Positions 33,001-46,700 of a stretch of 64,000 nucleotides of DNA are shown piece after piece; the stretch's first letter is position 1, and every line of letters begins with the position of its first letter. The stretch covers positions 12,070,001 through 12,134,000 of the forward strand of contig CM067527.1 in assembly GCA_034509925.1 (NCBI GenBank). Direction: 5' to 3'. The DNA comes from Hirudinaria manillensis (Eukaryota > Annelida > Clitellata > Hirudinida > Hirudinidae). Both the position numbers and the translations under genes were made by a program. The notes below the pieces were generated by a model. It saw only the letters and a list, made by a program, of their open reading frames with translations. It ran no database searches and was not told where the DNA came from.

Positions 33001-36000
33001 ATACTCATCAACAATTCAGAACTCTGGAAATTATGGTCTTGGAGAAGTTGATGATGGCATTTTGGGCAGATTGAAATTGAGAAGGAAGCATTATAAAGTG
33101 AATTTGTCTCTGTTCTTCCTTCAGATATGACCTTTCAGGAATTTATTTAACTGGATGAAGGTTGTGAAACAGTATGATAGTGATGATAATTCTGAAAATG
33201 AAGAACTCCCCTACGAATCTAATCATCCATATCTGATAGCTATTTCTCACAAAGAAGTTTAGAACATGACCCATCAGTAACTTATTTGTGTCCACTCAAG
33301 TATTTCATTGGATAATATTTCAATGGAATCTCTAGAATTCAGGATAAAAGGTTGGAAGGCAAGATTTGTAATACATAGAACAAGCCAAACAAGCTTCAAT
33401 CTCAACTTTTTGTTTTCAAAATAAAGTACAATTTCTATGTTTTTCTCGCATAAATTTCATGAATTTATGTTTGTTTTACCTCCATTGTAATGATTTTCTT
33501 GAAGTTTCCTGTTTTCATTAGTTTAGCACCTGCTAACCTCTCCATAGGGGCACTTTTTTGTGTGTCCCTATGGGCAGTTATTGCTGTATTTTTATTTATT
33601 TTAAACAAAATATAACCGAATGATTTTATTCATTTTAACAAGTTAATGATGTTTAATTATAAAAAATAAAAAAATTAAAAGTAAAGCACCTGAAATAAAT
33701 ATCAATATAAAAAATAATAAACATAATTATTGTCTTTGCAATTAAAAAAATATTTAAAAAAAAAATTAATTATTTATATATTTATTTATTTATTTATTTA
33801 TTTATTTGAAATTAGATTGCCAGTTGCAGGCCTTGCAATTGCGATGCCAGAGGCTCAATACCAGGTTCTCTGTGCAACAAGGTAACAGGTGCTTGTAGCT
33901 GTCAACCTTATGTCATCGGTGCTCAGTGCAATACTTGCATGGAAAATTATTTTAATCTCAGTGAGTATGATGGTGATTTATTGTTAATAAGGTGTTAATT
34001 AATAAGATTTTTAGTTAATAAAGTATTATTTAATAACATAAAGGGTTAAAATGTTTTAACAAACACCAACTCTAAGTTTCAAATCGAATTAAGAATTCAA
34101 ATTTAGAATAAGGACAGACTCTTGAATATGTAAATATTTAGAAGTCAATGAGTGCAAACAATTTAAAACCTCCTCCTCTTCCTCCTCCTCTTCCTCCTCC
34201 TCTGTTCACCTCAAGCTACCACTGGATGCAAACCATGCACCTGCTATCAGAGGGGCGTGGCCAATCCGGACAGCATCTGTGACGTCATCACGGGCACCTG
34301 CAAGTGCCGCCCAGGCGTGGAGGGCATGGCTTGTAATGTCTGCAAACAGGGATACTTCAATTCATCATCAACAACAACAAATGCTGCTGCAGCTGAGGAC
34401 AAAACCCTGATGCAGCCCTGTGCCGTTTGCTCCTGCGATGCCAACGGCACTTTGACCTGCGACCCCGAAACAGGGCGCTGTTCTTGCAAGCCGAACAGAA
34501 CTGGTCCCAAGTGTGACACTTGCCTCACTGGTTAGTCAATGATCCAGTCAGTGAGTCTGCAGTTCTAGTGAATTCAGTTATTGATTGAATGCAATCAATT
34601 CCATCCATAGATCACCACCCAACGATCACGATCAATGATTGATCATGATCAATCACCATCATCATCATCAATCACCAATCAAGTGATCGGTCATGATCGA
34701 CAGTGATCAATGGTGATGGTGATGGTGATATTTAACGTTTTAGTCTTTCCAGGTTATTATGATGACGGATCTGGAAACTGCACTCTGTGCGTCTGCGACG
34801 AAGCGGGTTCGATTTACAATTCGCCCTGCGACCCCGTTACGGGTCAGTGCCAGTGCAAGGGCGGTGGATCTGGGGTCGGGGGGCTGAGTTGCGACGGGTG
34901 TCGACCCGAATACTGGGGTTTCGACTCCCAGCTCGGCAAGTTAGCACGCTCCGTTGCTGTCAAATTTTTTGGTTAAATAATTGATTCGATGCTCATTTGA
35001 TGCAATCAATTGTCTTTTTGAATGATTAATTCTTAAATTAATATTATAATAAAAATAAAATAAATAAAAATAATTTAATTATTGATTATCAGTTTAATTA
35101 CTGATTAAACAAATGATTTGTTACTTGTTTAACAATCGATCGTCTTTTTTTGTTCGTTTTTGAACAATTAATTCTTAAATAAAATAAATACACGCAAAAT
35201 GATCGCGAGTTAAAATTAAAAACACGTGCTCGACAGATGTCAGAGCTGCGACTGCGATCCGTCGGGAAGCGACGGGATGTCATGTGACCTCGTAACAGGT
35301 CAATGTAATTGTAAACTGTTTACAACTTCGAGGCAATGCAATCTCTGCGTCGAGGGAACGTCAAACTTGAATGCATCGAATCCTTTTGGATGCAGCAAAG
35401 GTTTTTTGTTTTTGTTTTTTAAAAATGGAATTCATCCTTTTATTACAAATTTTCAATTTTTTTACTTATTTTAAACAATTATTTTTAATTTTTATTTTGT
35501 ATATCGTAATATGTCTGTAATTAATTGTTGAAATTATTATTATTATTATTAATAATTAAAATTAAATTATAATAGCTCCGGGTGGGGTAAAACCCGTGGC
35601 TGCCAAAGAGCTGAGGTCAAAGTTCATTCTCCTATCATGGGAGCCTCCTTCAGAGCCGAACGGGATCCTCGAAGGATACACGATCCTAAGGAACAGGGTG
35701 TCAGTCTTCAATGCTTCCTTCAATGGTTGGAAAAAGAAAAGAATAAGGAATAATTTATATTAATTAATTTATTAATTAATTAAACTAATATTTTTACTAT
35801 TAATTACGTAATACATAACAAACCACTGCATAATTAGTTTACATAATAATTATGATTAATAAAAATAATTAACGAATTTATTTTTATGTAAAAAATAAAA
35901 CAAACAATTAATAACCGTCCTCAGTCACCGAGTACAACGACACGACCTTGACGCCGTACACGAAGTACACGTACGTCCTGGTCGCCCGAAACGACCTCGG

Positions 36001-37600
36001 CTCGACCCGGTCCCCTCCCGTGACCTTCGAAACCCTCCAGGACGTTCCGGAAGGTTCGTTGGACTTCAAGTTCAAAGAGGTCGCCTCGAGGCAGGCCAAG
36101 CTTTCCTGGAAGTCCCCGAACTCCAGCAACGGGGTGGTACTGAGGTTCGTCGTGAGGCAGCGAAGAGGTTTTAACGAGAAGATTCGAATCATAAACGATT
36201 CTATGCCGTACGCCATAAGGTGATCGAGTACGGTTTTTATTTGTTAACATATTTAATTAATAAATAAGTAAATAGTAAAGTATTTTTTTTAAATGAGATT
36301 AATTATTTTAAAGCAAGAAAGAAAGATCTTTTATGTATATACTTTAAAATGTTTTTGGCGTAGATTTCAAGGCCTGGCTTTTCAAGCGATAATAGACTCC
36401 TTGACGCCCTATTCCAATGTGACCTTTGACCTCCAATGTTGCAACGTCATTGGTTGCCTGACCAGCGAATCAATATCGGCCATTACGTTGGAGGAAGCTC
36501 CGGCCAATCAAAGCCCTCCGATTGTTCAGTCAGCAAATTCTTCATCTCTGCTTGTAACTTGGTCTCCTCCCAATCAGCCAAATGGTAGTGTACTAAATTA
36601 TTCTTTGTGATTGTAATAATTTAATCATCCACATAATAAATTTTAATATTTATTTTCTTAGGTATCATAATTTCTTATCAGCTTTGGATGAGAAAGCAAT
36701 TGGATGGTGGCACCTTTGACCAATCGGTGCTGGTTTTCCAGCCTTTTGGCCAATACAATCCTTTGTTACAATCTCTCAGTTCTCTAAATCCACCAATCAC
36801 AACTTACGTTGCAAACAAACTCTCACCTTTCACTTACTACGAGTTTAAGGTTGTCAGTGAAAATTCCAGAGGCAAAACTGAAAGTTTATGGGCTGGAAAC
36901 ACCACTGGAGAAGCTGGTAAATGAAATTTAAAATATATGTAAATAAATAAATAAATAAAATGATTTACCTTTGTTTGTTTTATTAACACATGAAAAGATA
37001 TATTTTTTAATACTTTATTTATTAATTACATAAAATGATGTAACATTTAACAAAATATTTTCATTCAAATAAAGTATTTTTCTTAATAACCATTTTATTA
37101 TTATTATTTAAGCTCCCTCATTTGTATCTCCTCCGAACGTGACTTCCATAAATAGCTCTGCACTGGGTGTGTCTTGGTCTAATAAAAATTCAAGGCTGAA
37201 TGGAATTGTGACGTCGTATGTCGTCTGCTATTCAATCGGTCCGATTGAATCTCAATCGTGGAAGGTCGTTGCGATTGACGATTGATTCAAACACATTTAA
37301 GGCATTAAATAATAGATTTTTTTTCCATTTTTAATAAAATTGAATTATATACTAAATTTAAATTAATTCTGATAATAAATAAATAAAAAAAAACAAAATT
37401 AGATTATTTATTCATGCAAAATAATTGCTAAACGCTTTCATTCACCAGTGCGTAGACGTCGGTCCCAGCACGACATCTTACGTCTTACGAAACCTTCCTC
37501 CCTTCACCAACGTATCCGTCCTCATCACCGCCTGCAATTCCGCGTCCTGCAAAAATAGTTCCGTTACCGTGGCAACGGTTCTCATGTCGGGTAACCGTTA

Positions 37601-37639
<39 letters not shown>

Positions 37640-37706
37640 TAATTTATGCTTTAAAAGTAAACAAATCGTCCAAAAATACTGTTCATAATTCATCATCACC
37701 ATCATC

Positions 37707-37743
<37 letters not shown>

Positions 37744-40700
37744 TTATGTTTAAAATTAAACAAATCGTCCAAAAATACTGTTCATAATTCATCACCATCA
37801 CCGTCATCATCATCTTCATCATAATCACAAAGCTCCAGGTGAACCTTCAGCTCCGGTGGTGATGCCCCACAATTCCACATCCTTCTTGATATCCTGGGAA
37901 CCCCCCAAGGTCATGAATGGTCCGAACCCATCTTATGTCATCATACGCAACCACCCCTCGTTCAGCACTCCTCCAGTACCCATAGAGAGCGGGGAAAGGA
38001 TCGTACCATTCAACGGTGTGGGGTACTACAAATTACCTGCGGATACGATTCCTCAAGATGCATATTATACGGGTTTGTATGGTTTTGTTTTTTTAGTAAT
38101 TTTCGACCAATAATTAAGTTAAGTTATGAAATACCCTTAATAAAATATTTGAAATACTTTATTATAATTTGATAAATAAATAATATGAATCTATTCTTAG
38201 GTTTCAAGTTTGCCTTTAGATCCACTGCAACTGACGGACTCATCTTATTGGCCACCACGCCAGCCAGTCAGATCGAATATTTGGCCGTTTATCTCGAGAA
38301 TGGTGGTCTGACCTTCGCTTTTAACACACAAGGTCGGAGTTCGATCGAAATAAAATGGACTTTGTTGGAATATCTTAATTATCTTTTGTATGGTTATTTA
38401 TTAATTTTTATAATAATTACTTATTAAAAACAACATATTAATATTAAATAATAATAATATATTAATATTAAATAACAATAATAAATTAATAATAAATAAT
38501 AATATATTAATATTAAATAATAATAACTATTAATATTTTTGTCATAATTTGTCATAATTAGACTGTCCAACTGTCCTGAAATGGAGTGATGGTCCCCTGG
38601 ATATGGATACTTGGAAGTCGGTGGTCATTTTAAGACAAGGAAATTATGCTTCAATCCAGGTCGACCAAGGCCCTCCAGGTAAGACGATGAGTAACAAACA
38701 TGTATAAATATTAATAATTTTAATAAACAATTTAATAATTATTAATAAATATTAATAATTTTAATAAACATTAATATATATTTTATATTATTAATATATA
38801 TAAATAAATATTAATAATTTTAATAAACATTAATATATATTTTATATTATTAATATATATAAATAAATATTAATAATTTTAATAAACATTAATATATATA
38901 TAATTTATATTTAAATATTTGCGTCTTCACTAGCAACAACCAATAGCAGTTGTCCGAACAACATGATTGGTCAGAATTCTGGATTGTACGTGGGTGGACT
39001 GCCAACAGATTTCTTTACGTCTGACTTTTCAAACCTTCAGGTCGATTATTTTTCCATGATTTTCAAATTTAACGATAATAATTTTATTATTATAATGATT
39101 TTATTTACAAACATATTTAATTGCAGAATTTTAAATTCAAAAATTTCTACGGATGTCTCGCCAATTTATCGGCGATGATCCAAGGATATCCGTTGGCTGA
39201 AATGTGGGCACCTGTTGATTGGCAGAAGGTCGACCAATCAAAAGGAAACACACCCATGTGGATGGGTTGCAAAACCAATCAGCAACCTGGAATAAGATTT
39301 CTTGGAACAGGTTTTTGCAGTCATTAATAATAATAATAATGTTATTGTCATATCTAAGGTTGACTGCATTTATAGATTTTTGTATAATTATGTTTTAATA
39401 TTAATAACGTTTTGCGGAACGTAGGACACCTGACCGTGCGCATTGATTCGTTGGATGGGAGGAGTCTCACCGATGTTTTCTTCATTTTTGAGAGCCAATC
39501 GAAGACAGGGGTCATATTATTTGCCTACGGAGCCGTTGGATCGTATTATGCCGTTTACATGTGGGAGGGCTTTTTGAATTGGAACTTGTCAATCAACGGG
39601 GTAATGACCAATTACGTGTATAACGTCACTTCGCTGTGTGATGGAAAGTCCCATCCAATCAGACTCGTTCTTGACCTGCCCTCTGGGTAAGACTTAAATG
39701 TCATTGGTTAAAGTTTGAGTTTACTTTGTATTTTAAGTTCATTTGTTTCGTTGTGTTATGTACGTAATTGTTTGTTTAATATTGTACATGTTCAATTTGC
39801 TATTTGTTCTTTCAGTTGCTTTGATACCTTAATAAACTCATAAACTAAAAAAAAAAGTATTTTCTCTTACATTTTTTTTATGGTTCTTACCTGATGAGGT
39901 TGACTTTTTAGATTTATGGAGTTAAATGTGGATGGCAACAAATACATCCAACAGATCGCCAACGACCAGAATTCCCGAGCTAGTTTCATTTTGTCATCCT
40001 ACCTCCACATTGGTGGAATTTACAGAAACTCTGATGTTCTGCACTTTCTTCAGAGCAGCAGACTGCTATGGTTCCTGGATTATCGTAAGGAGGTTTCACT
40101 TTCGATTTTCGATATTAGCCATTTTGATTTAACATCTAATATTACGAATTTTAAATTGTTCAATTATCATTTTTAAACGGTAATTTATTTATTAAAAATT
40201 AATAAATTGAATCAGATGTTTACCTTGTGCCTCTAATTTTCCAGATTTCTCCGGCTGCATCGACCCAACTCTGAGAATCGCTTCTGGACAAGTCCTGAAA
40301 ATAGGGCAAGTAATCAGTGGCCTTGACATTGATATGGCCGGATGTCCTTCGAGTTCGGCTCCGCCCTCTGGCTGTCAATCAGACGAGGATCGGTTCAAGT
40401 CCGTCTTCAATGGGTCCGATTCCTTCTCGTTCACTGATGAGGGTTTAGACAAGTTTACAGGTTAATTTACAGCTTTTAAAAATTAAAATTAATAAATAAA
40501 TTAATTAAATTAATAATAAGAAAATAATAATATTTTAAATAATTATGATAATAATCATAATAAGAAGAATGATCTTGATGATGGTAATGGTGATAATAAC
40601 AACAATAATAATAATTGTTATTGTTATAATAACAACTATAATAATAATATTTACAGAATACATGTACAGCGTCGAGGCTTATAATTCGGCCGGAAGGACG

Positions 40701-43700
40701 AGAAGCCAGTGGACTCTTAGTCAGACCTTGGCAGGGGGTGCGTTTTTTTCCTTCCCTTCCATGTCCTTGATTGAAGGACATTTCAAAATATAACAAAATA
40801 AAATTAAAATTAAAAAAACAGAATAAAAAACAAATAATTAATAATAATAATTAATTACAAATTTTTAATCGATAAACAAATGAACGGCATTTCTTCTACA
40901 GCACCACTACAGGTTCCAACTCCGAAGGTCGAAAAGCTCGGCAGAGGTCAAGTTCGGGTCACCTGGAGTGCACCTGACCCTTCCTATTATACGGGATCAA
41001 TCACCAACTTTGTCGTCAAATTCAACTGCTATAATGAAAGCAACAACAACAATAACAACAACAACAACAATAACAACAACAAAGTAGCAACGATTCCCCA
41101 GGACCAATGCTTCAACAACGAAACCATAGTGGATAGAAACTCATATGAAAGTTGGATTTTTAATTATTTTTGAAAAAAATAATTATTGACTTTAATTATT
41201 ACTATAAATTATTATTATTATTATTATAAAAATATTATAAAATAATAATTATTAAAATTATTAATTATATACTTGATTTAAACTTTAATCGAATAATTTC
41301 ATATTATCAACCAATATGAGGTCACCACAAAATGATATTCAACCATAATTACCGACTTAACATAATTTATTCGTTTCATTATCAATGCAAGGTGATCTAA
41401 AAATAAACTGCCTCTTATTTGACGTCAGGGTGTTATTCGCGTTGTTGCGATTGAGTTACTAGTTGGTAAATGTTTACGTTTAGCCACGGTGTCCTTTGCC
41501 CTGCCCTACACGAAATACGAAGTACGTTTGGTGGCTTGTACAAGAGGGGGTTGTACTGACAGCAATGGAACTCTAATTGAAACTGACCCAGATGGTGAGA
41601 ACTGTTGATTAATGAGTAGCCATGAGATTAATTATTATTATTATCATTATTATTAATGAGATCTATCAAAACATTTTTTTAGAACTATCAGACTGAATAA
41701 ATTTAAACAATTTAATGGATAAAATAGAAATAAAATGATTTTCTAACTTAAAGCACCCACGGACGTGCGACCTCCATTTGTCCTGAGTAGTGGCCCCACC
41801 CACATCGTCGTCGGGTGGTTCTACCCAGGACGAATCAATGGGGAGATGGTTGGATTCAGTCTGAGCATGAGAGGCATGCTTGTCTATTCTGGCCTTCTCA
41901 CCAGCTTCAATGCCAGCGATTTATCGGTATTTTAGATCTCTTGAAATTTAAATAAATTCGTTTTTTTTAATTCAAAACTAATTAAAATTATTGCATCAAA
42001 ATATGTAATTAATATGGTGATACAAACAAAGCGATGAACGAACGAATAAAAGAATGAATGAAATGGTCCTCCAGGTGTTCACCGCATACCTGTTCAACCT
42101 CATGGTGTGCAACACGATCAGGTGCACAACTAGTGAAGACGTTCAACTCATGACATCACAACTACCTCCTACCAGTGTCGAAGCACCCAGCATCACCTTG
42201 ATTGGTACGTACCCTATATTGTATCATTAGCATGCAAAATAATTTAATCATTCAAAAATAACCCATTATATATTCATAGATGCAAGAAAGATGAGAATCG
42301 ATTGGACGAGACCCAGCCAACCGAACGGCATTCTGAGATTCTACCTCGTTCATTGGTCGCAGAACATCGAAGCTCCTGGCACGGTGGCCTATAACAGTTC
42401 AGATCCAGTGATCACCACGACCTACTTGGGCGATCTGACCCCTGACGAGACCTACTTTATTTCAGTATCTGTTAGTAATATTAACAAGAATACATAGTAA
42501 TATTGATATGAATACAGAGTAATATTAATAGGAATCTATTTTAACTCCAATTAACAGATTTTAAGAAGGCCATTGTAGATTATAATTTTGCAACAATATA
42601 ATATACAATAATAGTATAATATAATATATAATAATAGTATAATATAATATATAATAATAGTATAATATAATATACAATAATAGCATAATATATTATATAA
42701 TATATTCCATTTTAAAGTAATTAAAACAACAAAAACACATCACTAACAATAACACCACTCCACCCGTTGCCTCCAATCCAGGCGTGCACCGACGCAGGTT
42801 GCACCAGGAGCAAGACCTCGTCCCTAAAAATGCCGCAGGGAATCCCGGAAGACGTTCTGCCGCCCGTCGTCGTGGCAATCGGTGCCACGCAACTCAACGT
42901 GTCATGGTCGGCTCCTGGAAAACCCAACGGTTTCGTTTTCTTTATAATTTGAAATTCGACTCGAGGGAACCGATTCATATGAATATTCATGGCAGCCGTT
43001 TTATGGTTCGTGTTGTTAAAAATAAAATTATTAACATTAACAACAAATACTGAAGGTCGAAGGTCATTCTCCTAACAGCATTGTTACCTTTGATTATACA
43101 GGTATCATACAAAACTATCTCATCTTTCAAGATGGTTCCGAAATGGCCAACGTTTCCAGTCCTGGGTATCGAGTGGTCAAAGACTTGCAGCCATGGAGTC
43201 AGCACATCCTTCTAACGAAGGTCTGCACCGCGGTGGGCTGCAGTCAAAGTTCGGAGGTCGCGGCCTTCACCCTCGAAGCCCCGCCCGAGGGGACCGTCGA
43301 CTTGACGATCGAGGAAACGGACGACAAAGACTACGTCGCGGATAATGCGGGACACGACCACGATGTCACGGCTAAGATTTTAAATTTGAAGCTGGTTTTA
43401 AAAAATGCCAGAGCGAAATGGAATCCCGTCCAGCAACCCAATTCTCTGGTCACCTATTGGCTCTTGGTGGATGGACCTTTTTATGACCTAGAAAATGCAG
43501 AATCTGTTTCATCATTTGGTAAAAAAAAATTTGTTACTTGCTTTGGTTATTTACAGGCCTATTATTATTATATATTATTAAAATCACTTAATTTCATAAA
43601 TTGTTATCAGGTGTGTTATTATTCATTATTGACATGTCTATATATATTATATGTATATTATTGACATGTAGTCAAGTAATAATGCTTTCGAATTATTTCA

Positions 43701-46700
43701 GATTTCAAGAAAAAATCGACGACGAAAATACTCTTTTCGACAAACTCAACCACGATCCCGGGGTCGTGGGTCACCGTCGGTGACCTTTTGCCCTTCAGCG
43801 CCTACAGGGCTTACGTCAACGCCTCTAACAGTGTCGGCTTCGTGCTCAGCAACTACGTTACCGTGACGACGACGCCTGCAGGTGATTTCCATGAATGTAT
43901 ACGAGAGATAGCTCATAATATTAATTATTACGTTGAAAGATACCATTATCTGCCAAATAATTAATATTATTATTAATCATATTATTAGGCCATGTATATT
44001 TAATAATTAAATTAATGCTGGAATTGTATTATAAATAATGGAATTGATATTATTATTAATAAACTATGTTCTTTATGATATTTTGCTTTATGATATTAAA
44101 GAACCCGACGGCCTGTTTCCTCCTCTTCTGACTTCACCTTCCTCGACTTCCATATTGGCTTCGTGGAAAAATCCTTTGGTTTGGAACAGCAACGAGGGGC
44201 CTCTGTGTCAACTCCAGTTTAGGGTCACGGGGTCAACAGACAATCAGATTGTAAAGTGAGGTTGATTTTATTTCCTATTAGTTCGCTATTAGAATTAAAT
44301 TTCTCATAAATTTTTTTTTGTAAAAGACTTTTGTTTAAAAAAAACTGTCATAATTTCCTTAATTTTCCATGAATTTAACTTTTAATTCGATTAAAAATCA
44401 TTCAAAAGCCTGTACCCGAGTCCGACCAGTGCCACGTCGTTTCTCAAGAAGGACCTCCTTCCTTTCACTTCCTACTCGTTCCGATTGGTGGCTATAAATA
44501 GCTTCGGGTCAAAGTTCTCCGAATGGGCGGCTCTGGTCACGAGGCAAGATGGTAGGAATTGTGTCAACTTTTTAAAAGAACCATTTATGTTTATCTCTTA
44601 GTATTATTTTATTTTATTATATTATTTTGTTTTTATTATTTATTATATTAATTTCAAATAATTGCAATAAACACTTTCTTTACACAAAAAAAAAACAATA
44701 ACAATATTTTCCACAGTTCCTAGTGGCTTGGACTCTCCACTGCTCCTAAACATAACCTCCCGTAGCATAACGTTGTCGTGGCAGCCTCCTATGGTAACCA
44801 ACGGCATCGTCACGTCGTACGAAATCTTTGGAAGCAACGACGTCAACGAGACGGTAGGTCTTCGGCACATACACGCATGCACGCACATACAAAAATAATA
44901 CAGTGTAGTGTTTTGTTTACTCGAATAAATTATCTCATCCAATGACAACGCATCGGCTACTTGTCACCGTCCAATCAGAGAGAATGATTCGATTTACTTC
45001 AGAAACCAGGAGACACCTTATTGGCCGTGTTCAATGACTTGGTACCGTTCAGTAATTACAGTTTCGGGCTGAGGGCTTGCACCATTGCTGGGTGCACTGA
45101 AACCAAATCAACTCCTGATTTCACAACCCTTCCTGATGGTGAGTGTAGATTATGATTATCATAATTGGTTATTAATTGTGATATTTGAATATATAATGAG
45201 TAATCTATTCGGTCGTATTTTCTATTAAAAATTATGCTTCATTTTGGGCCACACATTAAGTGCATTAAATTGAATTTTTTAGAAATTCTTATATAAATTT
45301 AGCAATAAAATATCATGTAAATATTCGTGTAAATGCAGTGCCAGAAGACGTGGCAATTACCAGCATTGAATCTCCATCTCCAACCAGCGTACTCTTGACT
45401 TGGAAGACTCCAACCAAACGAAACGGTATCATAGTCCAATATGAACTCTGGAGGTCGAACGACTGTCCCGTCAACGACACGGGAAGCGACGACTCGTCCA
45501 ACAACTCGACCGGAACATCCGAAGTCGCGGTTTTTCCGCCCGGGAATTCCACGTCGTTCGTTTACCTGGACGATTCTCGTGACATTCTTCCGTTTACCTG
45601 TTACAGTTATCGACTGATTGTTTACAATCACAAGTTCCATGGTAGTAGCTCCTGGGTATCCATAACAACCAAAGCCGCAAGTAAGTCATTGATTGAAAAG
45701 GTTGATTCAATTATATATCTTTAAATATAATAAAAGATAATTCACTTTATATGTATCTTTATAGGTTCAAATAATTTTTTGTGATTTTTATCTTTAGAAA
45801 ACTATTCAAATTGAAGCGAAATTTAAAATAAAAAAACCTATTGAAATTAAATTTATAAATAAAATTGTCAGACGTAATTAAGAAATAATTTCAATGTGTT
45901 TCCAAATCACCACAAAGGACCCTCAGGTCTGCTGGCGCCATTTTGTGTTGCCTACAACTCAACCGTGGTGTTAGTCACGTGGTTTCAACCGAAACATTCA
46001 AATGGTCTTCTGACATCTTACACCGTCGTCATTGGTCGATTGAAAAGAATTCAAATTTCAAACGTCAGCATTAACTCGTTGGAAGTCTCTGATCTCTCAC
46101 CTTTTACTGAATACAAAGTGTCTGTTGTGGCTTGTACAGGTTTGTTAATTATTTCTATTTAAGAAGTTTTTAATTTATGCAGTTAATTGATGTTTGATAT
46201 TTTAATTTATTTTTATTTAAGTTTTATTTAATTTTTTTCAAGATGGAGGATGCACTGAAAGCCCTCAATGCACAGTCAAAACGGATCCGGCCAATCCCGA
46301 GGGTCTCAGTCCTCCTGTGGCCACGCCCATTTCACAAAAATATGCATCCCTGTCTTGGTCAAAACCTTTAAAACCTAACGGACCAATGAGCAACTTCGAG
46401 CTGTTGAGGATGACAAAAGCTCAGCCACTGATTGGTTGGAGTGTTACGTGCAAATAAATTATCGAGAATTTTTAAATTTAAAAAAAAAAGCATTTAATTT
46501 GCCTTTCAGAAAATCCAGTAGGTCTGGGACAGTGGTTCAGTGTTTATAATGGTGACCTGTTGACCTTTGATGATACTGACCTAGATACCTTCACTACTTA
46601 TGTATACAGGTCAGATATCTGATGAAATATAACTTTTTTAACGATAATTATCCGTTATTTAATCCAAAATCTTTTTGTATTTAATAACAAATAAAAAATT

